Part shown: positions 12,301 through 22,938 of the stretch, piece after piece
Layout: each line of letters begins with the position of its first letter
Position numbering within the stretch: position 1 is the stretch's first letter
Source: Endothia cerciana
Taxonomy: Eukaryota; Ascomycota; Sordariomycetes; Diaporthales; Cryphonectriaceae
NCBI GenBank assembly: GCA_026119935.1
Contig: JALRMH010000001.1
Span: forward strand, 620,001 to 684,000
DNA: 64,000 bases
Direction of reading: 5' to 3'
The notes under the pieces: generated by a model
What the model was told of the DNA's origin: nothing
Databases searched by the model: none
Seen by the model: only the letters and a program-made list of their open reading frames with translations
Made by a program: the position numbers and the translations under genes

Positions 12301-15300
12301 TATGTCCGCGATGAACATTGCACCAGCCGATGTGAAGGGCTTGTTGCAAACGCACTTGTCCGAGTTTGATGATGAGGGCGCGTATGGCCACATTTCTCTT
12401 GGACGGTCCTTTGCTATGGAAATGGGCTCCTCGATCCCAGGCACAGACCAGAGGCTGACCTCTATTGACCATGTCGGGGAATGCAGTATCAACACAGCCT
12501 CGGACTTTGTTGCACAATACACAACACGTCAGGAGTATCGCTACGCCGAGGCCTTACCGGATCACAGCCTAGAATGGCTCACATTCATGCGGATAGACAG
12601 AAGGGCGTCTTACCTGCCGGGTTCTGAGAACGAAAGCGCCGACGCGGTGACAGCTCTTGCCCACATCGAAGATCGCGTCCTTTCGAAGAAGAGCACGCCA
12701 ATGGGCGATACTCGAGACATCCTTCGTCGCGCTGCCGCGTTGCTTTGCCGCAGCGAGACGGGACATGAGTGTTCTGTTGCACACTATCTCGTCAGCATCC
12801 CATTCGCCTTGTTCACAAAGCAGTCCATTAAGCTTGGTGTTTCGTTGTGGCTGGGAGTGATGAATGAGAATCCCATTTGGGAGCCTCGGATCCTCAACGA
12901 GATTGCTCAGCAATGGGAGCTCAGCATCCATAAGAAACTAGGCCTTTTCAATACCGCCATCACCTCTCCTGATCCGTTCTTCCTGAAAGAAGAGTTCGCA
13001 CCAAGTGATCAGGAGGCTCTCACCAAGCGCAAGCAATTAGTCCACAACCTCTTATCTCCTCATACCCGCCTACTACAATTCCTCGGTAGTCATTTCAATG
13101 CCACTCGCTTGGGCAGCCCCGATACACAGACGGTCTTCGTCAGGCTGCTTGACGTCACACTGGAGGAGCTGAAGAAATCCACACCTCATCCAATGGCGAG
13201 AGAGCTCAGACTTCAAATCGTTCTGTTCGGCCTCAAGGTCTTGCGGACTTCTACAACGATCGGCCCTGTGTCTCAGTGGCGCCTCAAGGATAAGCTGTTG
13301 TCTGCGGCTTTGAGCTGGTTCCACAACGCGCCGAAGTGGTCCTTTGGCAGCAATATACTTCAAATCAAGACGGAAATACGCCTGATTACAGACGTTATTG
13401 CTGCGGTCAAGGCTGTGGGATACATTGGAGCTCACTCCGTCGGCACGTTCCGATCCCTGCAAGCTCTTCAATCCAAAGAACAGTTGTTGTTGTTGCTCCT
13501 GGAGAGCGAGCAGTCGAGGTTGACTGTCTGGGTCTACCCACTGAGCGAACCGCCGCAGAGACCATCTACCCTGGTGCACACCGGGAAGGGATCACTTGAG
13601 GTAAGTCGTTCCGGTATACTAATGAGAAGGGAGGAAAGACTGACCAGGATTAGGCCGCGATACTTCCGTTGATCCACACAGCTTGGGGCGAAGGACCTTC
13701 GCTCGCTATAGAGCTTTGTGCAAGATTCCAGTCTATTCGGATACATAAGGAAGTGCGGTCCTTGCTGTTGAGCAACCCTGAAAAGGCTGTGTATGAGCCA
13801 GAGGCCTTGCCTATCCTTATAGGTAGCTCACTGCCTCCTGATCTTCCATCTCAGTTGAAGGTATGTTTATTTCACGGGCGCAAGGGTGATACTTGGCTGA
13901 CAAGCGTAGTATCTCTTATTTTGGGCTCCGACCAACCCGATCACCGCCGTCACATACTTCATGCCTGCATATCGCAACCATCCGTTCCTCACCCAATACG
14001 CAATGAGGGTGTTAGAGAGTCATTCTGTGGATGTGACTTTCTTTTTCGTGCCTCAGATTGTACAGACCCTCCGATACGATGATCTAGGCTATGTTGAGCG
14101 ATACATCATCGAGACTGCGCAGTTTTCGCAGCTGTTCGCTCATCAGATCATCTGGAACATGAAGGCCAACTCGTACAAAGACGACGACGCTCAGGTTGTG
14201 AGTTACCACTCGATGAGTTGACGCGATTCCACAGTGCTGACCGCTAGTAGCCTGACGACATCAAACCTACACTGGACAAAGTTATGGAGCGCATGATCAA
14301 CAGTTTCGATCCTCTTGATCGGGAGTTTTACGAGCGAGAGTTCACATTTTTTGACGAGGTGACCGGCATTTCAGGCAAGCTCAAGCCGCTGATCAAGAAG
14401 TCGAAGCCCGAAAAAGCTCAGAAGATCGAAGAGGAGCTTCGCAATATCAAGGTCGAAGTTGGTGTCTACTTGCCCAGTAACCCAGACGGCGTTGTCATTG
14501 GCATTGATCGTAAGTCCGGCAAGCCGCTACAGAGTCATGCCAAGGCCCCTTTTATGGCGACTTTCCGAATCAAGAAGGAGAAAGGAGGTATCGAACAGAC
14601 AGGCAATTTGATTGAGGAGATGGTCGAGACTGGCACGCCTCCCACAGAAAATAGCTACGAAGTCTGGCAATCCGCCATTTTCAAGGTTGGCGACGACTGT
14701 CGACAAGACGTGCTGGCCCTACAGATGATCGCGGCCTTCCGCGGAATCTTTCACAGCGTTGGGTTGGACGTATACGTCTTCCCCTACCGCGTGACAGCCA
14801 CCGCTCCCGGTTGTGGTGTCATCGACGTCCTGCCCAACTCCGTATCTCGAGACATGCTAGGACGCGAAGCAGTCAACGGCCTTTACGATTACTTCGTCTC
14901 CAAGTACGGCAACGAGGACTCGCTCCGCTTCCAGCAGGCTCGCAACAACTTCGTCAAGTCCATGGCTGCGTACTCCCTCATTTCCTTCCTCCTACAATTC
15001 AAGGATCGCCACAACGGCAACATCATGATCGACGATGCCGGCCACATCCTACACATCGACTTCGGCTTCTGCTTTGATATCGCGCCTGGCGGCATCAAGT
15101 TCGAGCGCGCGCCTTTCAAGCTCACGTCCGAGATGGTCGCCGTCATGGGCGGCAACACGAACCACCAGAGCTTTAAGTGGTTCGAGGAGCTGTGTGTTAA
15201 GGCTTTCCTGGCCAGCCGCATGCACGTTGAGAAGCTCGCGCAGATCGTCCTGCTCATGATGGACAGCGGGCTGCCGTGCTTCAAGCCCGAGTCCGTCGAG

Positions 15301-15444
15301 CACTTCCGCCAGCGCTTCGTGCTCGAAAAGAGTGAGAGGGAGGCCGCGGACTTCATGAAGGAGCTGATCAGAAAGAGTTACTCGAGTTACTCGACCGGTA
15401 TATATGACCAGTTCCAGCTGATGACGAACGGCATTCCCTACTAG
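9363..15444 (+). CDS. STT4: Phosphatidylinositol 4-kinase type III alpha
   Basis: Six exons (9363–9557, 9609–11210, 11264–13600, 13654–13860, 13910–14197, 14251–15444) join in phase to 1,940 residues, the usual size for fungal Stt4. It phosphorylates phosphatidylinositol at the 4-position at the plasma membrane, feeding PI(4,5)P2 synthesis, cell-wall integrity and actin organisation. The long helical N-terminal part has no catalytic motif. The C-terminal lipid-kinase domain has the catalytic loop DRHNGNIMIDD (Asp near residue 1795) and the metal-binding HIDFGF motif (Asp near 1813), and ends in the family-typical YDQFQLMTNGIPY. Introns are about 50 bp with CTGAC branch points. Intron 2 ends in AAG rather than CAG/TAG; it is the only acceptor that keeps the frame. 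Confidence 0.95.
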
Positions 15445-16045
15445 AGCGTCATGTGGTAGTAAAATGGTTTGGAATCGGGAGCTTCAGCAAGTGCGGCGTG
15501 AACTTACTCATACTTTTCTATTCTATTCAGATAGCCACGAGATATCTATAGCTTGACTTTAATCACGGAGGCTTCTTAGGAGCAATTACGTGACACATCT
15601 ACTTTCGAGGTGATAGAGCATCTCGATCTCACTTGATTCACTTAAGGATTGCGAAGGATGTTCGGTACAGCAAAATGAGGGAAATTGCTGGGCAATAATT
15701 TTGCCGCACTCGTCTGATTACAGGTAAGCCTATTCCACCCCAATGTATATATATATATATATCCTCGAACCACTAGAATAGACTCGCTTGCCCAGGATAT
15801 TTTATGCGCCATCGCTAGCAAAACGTTAAGAAAGCAATTCCCAAAAGAAATCAGTCTATGCCGTCATATATTATGAACGGCGGCCAACGCCCCGCTAGCC
15901 CGTTGCTCCTATTATCCTCTTCAGAAACCCGTACCCGGGCAGCCGACAATTATGGGGGTAGTTCGTCTCGTTGCAGTTACTAAGCATCGTGTGTAGGCGA
16001 GCGTGTGGGTGCTAAGCGTCCGCTCGTTCTTATGTTTCGTCGTTC
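15445..16045. other. Convergent 3' region between STT4 and the FLC-like gene
   Basis: About 600 bp lie between two stop codons on opposite strands. A (TA)n run occurs near 15748–15762, and the sequence is more AT-rich than the coding flanks, as expected for 3' UTRs and polyadenylation signals. No gene is seen. Confidence 0.6.
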
Positions 16046-19000
16046 TCACTGATCCACGAATTCCGCCTCTCTCCCCTGGATCTTCCCCCTATGATCCGAG
16101 GGGTACCGGTTGATGTTCCCATGGTGCACATGCACGGTCCCTATACTTGTCGGGCGATGCTCACTCGACACGCGCTGTATGTCCATGCCACTCGACTCTT
16201 CTGTCTCGCCCATTGACGAGACTGACGGCGCATGATTCGATACCGATCTGCGGCGCTCGAATGGAAGGCGAGACGACCCCGGAGCGGCCTGTTGTGGTTG
16301 GTGTTCGATCACTGGGCTCGGCTGTAGGCTAGGTCGACTACCCGGAGTGTCGAGGTTTAGTGTTATGCCCTGTATCAGATCCGATTTGCGCTTCGAGCTC
16401 TTTCTAGGCACCTCGGGGATGTCCTCACTGCGAATTGTCGCGGCCCGGCTTGCTCTCGAGACCTTCCTACTGGGCACGTGAAAGCTGCTGCCGGCGTCGA
16501 CGTCTGGGAGGACGGGTGCAAGACCGCTCTGGCCGGAACGCGGAACCACGGCCTCATCGCTGGAATCGTCTACGCTGACGCGATCGTCGTCCAGTAACGG
16601 CTCAGTGGGAGCAGGGGCTTCGGGGCTGGCCGTCGTCTGGTCGGGTTTTCTGTGGCCGTCATCCGAGTCGGAGTCGATCGGTCCAGTTCTGAGCACACCC
16701 ATAGCGACCGGTGTTCCTTCTGGCGGGTCAGTATCGTCGTAGTCGCCTCCTGCCGCTCGCATTGCTGGGGGCATTCGGGCGCTTCGCACGACTTCGAAGC
16801 CCTTGCCCTTTTCTTTCCTCTTGCCACCAAACACATTTCTGAACCAGCCAGTGGCGGTTGCTACAGGTCCAGTTGGATCTGCAGGGCCTGTACCCAGTCT
16901 TCTCTGCGGAGCACCCGAGTTCAACTTGGAGCCTCGCTGCACACCGTAGTAAAAGTCGACCTCTCGGGTCGCGTAGTCGTTCCTTGTTGGGAAGTTCAGG
17001 GCAGAGTATGCGGCAGGCGCTGCAGCGCTGCGGTCGTTGGTTTCGACATCCACCGGCTCTAATGCAGGTCCAACCTGACTCCGCCGCCTCTCAGAGAAGT
17101 CGCCGCTCGTCGCCCATGACGCGCGAGCTCTGGAGTGTGATGATGAATTTTCTAATGTTGGCCGCCGTCTCCTCGGCGGCCTGTAGAAAGTATCTCCAGG
17201 AGCATCCGCCATCAGAGCAGACGCAGGTATTGCGTGGCGATTCTGTCCCACGGCAGGAGATGGCAGGAAGGAGTAAGTGCTGGCTTCACCAGGGGTTGTC
17301 GGCGTCAATGTGCTTCCGTTCTCGAGTCGCGACGGTGGCGCATCGAAGCTCATAGCGTCGAAAGCAGACGAGCTTCTTTGATGCCGGTGGTTCATCATGA
17401 CACCAACGCTGCCGGCGGACTCGCTTCTAACGCGCCCAGAGGGTGCAATGTACCCTCCTTTTCCAGCCTCGCCGGCACCGAGCATCGCCGTACTTGACAA
17501 CTGACTCTGCCTCGATTGTGCTCCACGCCGCGATGTCCGCCTGGACAGCTGTCGTGCGCCAAAAATCCTCGACAATGGACCCTGGGACAGGCCCTTGTTG
17601 TCTTCTCCGCCAGCACCCATCAACCTCGCGATGACCTCGATGACAGTCTGCAAGGCGTTCAGCATGAAGCACAAAATCAACACACCACCATGTATCAATA
17701 AGATAACGTATCCAACCCAGCCTTTCGGTCCGTCGCCAACTTCCAGCTGTGGTACGAATGCGGTCATGAGAATGATCGTAGCGAAGCGCAGTACCGAGAA
17801 AAGCGTGTGATACGCATTCATCGATGTCGGCGACGAGAAAGGCTTGAATGCATGTAGGGTGATGACCTGTACAACCTCGCAAATAGCCAGAATGATAATT
17901 TGCGCAATACCTGCAGGCTGTACCGCACCAATTCCAATGCCGCGGATAAACGTCAGGAAGACGGGGATCAGAGCGAAGGCGGCGGCTTCATCTGAGTAAG
18001 TGTTATACAACGGACCGTAAAGGAGCACGGTCCATAAATCGTCGAAAAGTACCGACCGCGGTTTCGTTGTCGTGATAAGGCGGAGGAGCCATCCGGCGAA
18101 AACAAGAAGTAGTAGGATCGTAACTGCGGCGAGGGCAACCGTATAAGGCGGTGAGCTGAAGGCCACCAACAGTTGGAACATCGACAGCGCCACCAATGGC
18201 AGGAGAAAGTAATTGAACACGATCCGGATCACGTTCCCCACGGTGAACGGCAGGTTTTTGTTGCGCAGATCCTCCTCTTGGACATTCCTCACATACCGAT
18301 AGATCCACTGTATCGCAACGACCACTTGAGTGATGACGGTCACGCTTGCAATGAGAACCATAAGCCAGACCATCATCCCAGCCCAGATGTCTTCGACTTT
18401 GCTCATCCCAACCAGCTGCGCATACCGTTGCAATCCATAGGTCCCATTCGTGTAGTAGACGCCGTCAACCAGGCTCTGCCAACCCGGGTCCTTACTAACG
18501 AAGCTCTCGTTGAACATGAGCGCGGACCACGATGCCTGGCTGACAATAGGCTGGTAGAAACCGGGGTAGTTCAACGTGAGACCGCCAGTTAAGGCAACGA
18601 ATTGTATATACTGAAGGCAGTCGCCGAACCCAGGGGTCACCAAGCGAAGCAGGTCGTTATGGCGTCCAAAATTCGAACTCCAGTGATAAATGTCTGTCGT
18701 GCCCCAGGGGCTGTAGATACTGGCAAATATGGTGGCTACCCCAACAAACACGAGAATAGCCATGGGCAGGAAACTCAACATCCAGGTCAACCCTCCGAGA
18801 TCAGGGGTGACTGTAACCGAGACGCATCCGATCTTCGACTTTTGGGCGTCACCGTAGATAATCTCACTGCGGCTGGATGTCAGTTTCTGGCCCCCTCATG
18901 AAGTGATTGGCATGACAAGTAAAAATGGCGCCAGATGCAAGTGTGCCGCACGAGTTCTAGACGATTCTCAAGTGAGACATGGTGAACACTCGGATCTTCC

Positions 19001-20093
19001 GTCATGGAATTCACCAATCTTAGACGCTTGCCTAGATCCTGTCCGAGGGCTGTCCAAGGCGGTGCTTTTGCATCAAGGGAATGTGATATCGTGATGGGGG
19101 AACCCAAGGCAAAGGGTCTTCTGGAAATCCAGTGAAGTTTGCCTCGGTGTAAGTGAATTTGACCTACAAAGTTGGCGAGAACGAAGTGAATGCATAGCTT
19201 GTGTAGAAGATCTTGTCCATGGATACCGATGGTAGACCATACGGAATCACCCTACGTAAGACATGTCAGTCCTGCTCCAAGATTCCAGACCCACATGAAA
19301 CCCGACATGAGTAAATGGCCGGCTTTGGTTGCGAGAGTAGTGCGCCTTTGGCAGCAGGCCAGACGAACAGATCATGTCCCGGTCGGGGGCCCCAAGCATT
19401 GCGATCTCGAGAGTTCCAGCAAGGATGTATCGCATATGCAAGTATTTTGACATCTCGACCGCAATGCTAGAGGGCTGGCCATTTATATGCTGTCCTCCTG
19501 AGGGCGCCGACAGGGCGGATGTCGTCTGCTACCCAAAAGCCGGCCATTCTCTATCCGTAGTCGAGGATCCATGCAGGGTGCATTCGAGGGGAAGCGGATA
19601 CATACATGTTCGTTGTGTCGAACACGGGACCCAGCGGGCAGGTCGCATTGGTCAGGGCACTTGCGCAGAAATCGAAGTCGGCCGAGTACGGCTCGTAGGT
19701 CAAGACGTCGATCGTGTCGTGCAGCGTGGTAATCTTGGCGGCAGTTGTGGGAAACGGGTTCTGCAGGATCTTGCCATTAGTGAAGTTGGGGTTGTTCCAC
19801 TCATCGCTGGTCGAGGGAGGAAGTGCCACGCCGTCGTAAGATCCGGTCACATTCCCCCATACGGTGACCTTGAGGTTGTGACTCGCGTTGTTGTGCTCGA
19901 ACTCGGCTCCGACGTAGAGGGGTACCCATTGTAGCGTTAGGGGGTTGCTCTGCGTGACCGAGGCAGGTAGGCAATTCGTCCATTGCTGTAGGAGGATAGC
20001 GACAGCGGGTTGAAGGAGCAGGCTCAGGACTGTGAGAAGGCCCACGGTGTGATTTGTCGAAAGACGGGTGGTCCGGCTGCCTCGACACCTCAT
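16046..20093 (-). CDS. FLC/TRP-like polytopic membrane protein with N-terminal ML-like domain
   Basis: Exons 20093–19606, 19251–19168 and 18866–16046 give 1,130 residues. A signal peptide (LLTVLSLLLQPAVAI) leads into a luminal ML-like domain with Cys and N-glycosylation sites (NAT, NFT, NVT) that closes with KIGCVSVTVTPDLGG. About nine to ten transmembrane helices follow, with family motifs LRLVTPGFGDCLQYIQF, LTLNYPGFYQPIV and LLYGPLYNTYSD. The last ~450 residues are a disordered, phospho-site-rich cytosolic tail. This matches the fungal flavin-carrier/Pkd2 family, implicated in ER/plasma-membrane ion or FAD transport and cell-wall integrity. The transport role is inferred from the family. 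Introns of 354 and 301 bp are much longer than others here. The start could also be the in-frame ATG at 20120. Confidence 0.85.
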
Positions 20094-22938
20094 TGCGGTG
20101 AAAGCCCCGTCATTGTTCATCGCCCTGTTATCGCATTGCCTCGCAGACTCGGCATGACCCCCCAGAGCTACTGCTCTCCTGCTCTTTTCCCAAGCCATCT
20201 TGTCCCAGCCGGCTTCCCGTTCGACAGCCTCTGTCGGCTTCGATGCCATCGTCCAGATATCATCTTCGAAGTGAGGCCATGCCTTATCAAGCGCTGTCTC
20301 TGGAGGAACCGCACCGAACAGGCGCATGTTTGAACCGACGCGATTGGCAGAAGCGAGAGGCGGAGCTTCCGTGGTCGACAAACGAAATGGCAGGCTCTCT
20401 CAGATGATGGGCATCTTGTGGGAGTCGCTCGACTGAGGCTGCAATCACGGATGTCACGGCGCGAACTGGAAAGGAAGCTGAAGCTTCTTGTCGTCGACAG
20501 GTGCGCTTGACAACAACCTGATCGCCAGCGAGCGTATTGCCGCCTGTGGTCGGGTTCTGGGAGGAGGGCAACAGCCCAGGAGCAGCGTCGCGACCGGCTC
20601 GTCTGTGTCTGTTATAGAGGGGTTTGAAGGTGTTGCTCTGCGGAATGCGAAACGGCGCGGTTGATTGGGCAGGCTCTCAGGTTTCTGGGCGCCGGGAGGT
20701 GTGCCGTGTGCTATGCTGATCAGGTCTCTTGGGGAGGGGGATGACGTGAGTCCTGTTCGCAGTCGAGCGTGGTGGTGTGTTTGGGAGGGATGGGTTTGGT
20801 AGGGGATGGATCAAGGTTAGGATGGGCATTCAATTTCGAGAATAACTTCCATGTTCCCGGGATCAGTGTCAGGCAGTGGGGCCTGCGCCAGTGTGGCCCA
20901 GGTGGGCGGGCTCAAAACTGTTCGTTTCTACTCCTTTCTGCCAGGGCTGGCTGAGGTGCTTGTCTGCTTCGGGCGCGGCGCAACAGGGGGGGCCACAGTT
21001 GCTGCACAGGATCCACCTACCCGCTGTAACCCGCCACGACCCTGTAGGGTGGGGACCTGGGCTACTGAAACGAGGGAATGGCGGGACGCTGCCAGCACAG
21101 CCTTTCCCAACTCGACAAGCGCTGACACGGCTCACAGATCCATCTCAGTCGGCGATGGGTGGTTCTAAAGCTGAGGGAGCCCCCAAGATGAAACAACAGA
21201 CAACACAACAACACAACAACAAAACCGAAATACGAGATGTGATCAGAACCCTTTGGTCGCCTCGGTCCGGCACGGCCAAGAGATGAAATCCAGCAGGGTC
21301 TAGCCCGACGTCTCCTTTGTTGGTTAGCTGGTCAACCGGTGCTCTGATCCCATTAGAGGCCAGAACAGTCTCCCGGTACGGCTCCAGGTTGGGTCCGGAT
21401 ATTTCTGTCGGCTCTCCCTTGTGAACAGCGTGAAGCAGATCGACTTTACTGTCATATAGCATGACCCACAGCAAGAGTCTGGTTCGATGTCGTCGCCAGC
21501 ACAGCCCTCCAGCCTACAACGGCGCCGTCCCAGCCAATGACACAGCGTTCCAGAAGAAAAGCCTTGTTCTCCCACGTTGCGCCGCATAACACTGACGTCG
21601 AAGCAGATAGCAAGAGTCCATGTTTCACAGAACCATTCAGCGGGGTCGAAACACCCACGGCCTTTCGAGTATGAGGCTGTGCTCTGAGCACCGTCGTTCA
21701 GAGTATCACCCGAAAGGCTTGGTGGTCCTCGACGGACTATCCCCACTGGGAGGGTGTTCCATCATCGGCCAATGCGATATGCTACTCATACGTACTTGCT
21801 GCTGTGAGACGATATGAGCCTGACATCTCCCGCACGAGTCTCGATTGTGCGACCTCGCCGGCCAACGCACGACGAGGAGGGCCAGGACAAATCAATGGCC
21901 TATTTTGCATCTTTTCGGGGTGTTCCTCTGCGAAAGTGCAGATCTCCTTCCCCGATGACTGGTGAGGCGCCTTTCTTCATAGCTCGAACTCTCCATGCGG
22001 TCGGATTTCTATTTTCAGAAGAACCTCGTTTTCCTTGGCCCGCCAGTCCACCTGCCAAGACATACGACAGGGCGAAGCCACGGCGGCCATCACACTGACA
22101 CCGGGGGGGGGGGGGGGGATTTGCACCTGGAGAATATACTCAGCGACTGAGATATGAATTGATAGTCATAATGGCCGTAATATTGGGAGCACATAAAGGC
22201 TATAAACTGGAAATTGAGTGAGAAATGTAACGTCTATGGCTCCGCTATCCGAGAGTGTCGTCACTGGCCCCTAAACCTAGTCACCTCCCGTGGCCTGTCT
22301 GCGAGGAATAAAGAAGAAAAATCGAAGGCTGCAGATCTCCGATTCCCCATCCACCAGGCTCCAGAGTTCATCGTCCTCCGGCCGAGGGACGCGGTGGCCT
22401 CCCACTGGTCTGTTAAAAGATCCTATCCTCGCTACCGTTCTTGCAGGGACAATACGAGACTTCTGTCGCTCCAATAAGCTGGTCACCATCTAGGCCTGGC
22501 GCTGCATCTCCTATGCCCAATGTGGGAGCATGACGGATTCAGCGCTTACGGTGAGCTCGTCATATTGCCTGGCTGCTTCACAGTGTTCGCAGGGGCTTTC
22601 AGTCTGAATCTCCCGCTTTGGGCAAAGGTGTGAACACCAACAATATCTCGGATTCGCCAAGCTATTTATTATCTTCGATCCCTCAGATCTCAGTTGGAGA
22701 CTCTCATCAGTATGTGAACCTAGCTAGAGTGTGAAGATCTGGCTGTTACATGCGAAAGAGAGCCATTCAAGCGAAGCTTATTGTAAATAGGAGCCAGTGC
22801 CAACTAATATTCTCAGAAGGCCGTGTCTTAACCGTGTGCGAGTGCACCGCTGTGAGGGTGATTTCCTGCCTATGCACATACGTTTCCCGGAGATCAAACA
22901 TCTATAGAGCTCTCTGTGCCTCACTGCCAGTTGCACCA
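20094..22938. other. Gene-free stretch of about 2.8 kb upstream of the FLC-like gene
   Basis: Only overlapping, low-quality frames are seen. A run of 16 G occurs at 22103–22118. On the minus strand around 21.1–21.7 kb two frames look mildly coding-like but match nothing I know and have no start, splice or stop logic. The part adjacent to 20093 is the presumed promoter. Confidence 0.55.

Noticed and set aside
21145..21746. Mildly coding-like minus-strand frames upstream of the FLC-like gene
   Set aside because: No start, splice signals or recognisable family; the frames overlap each other and composition is not decisive.
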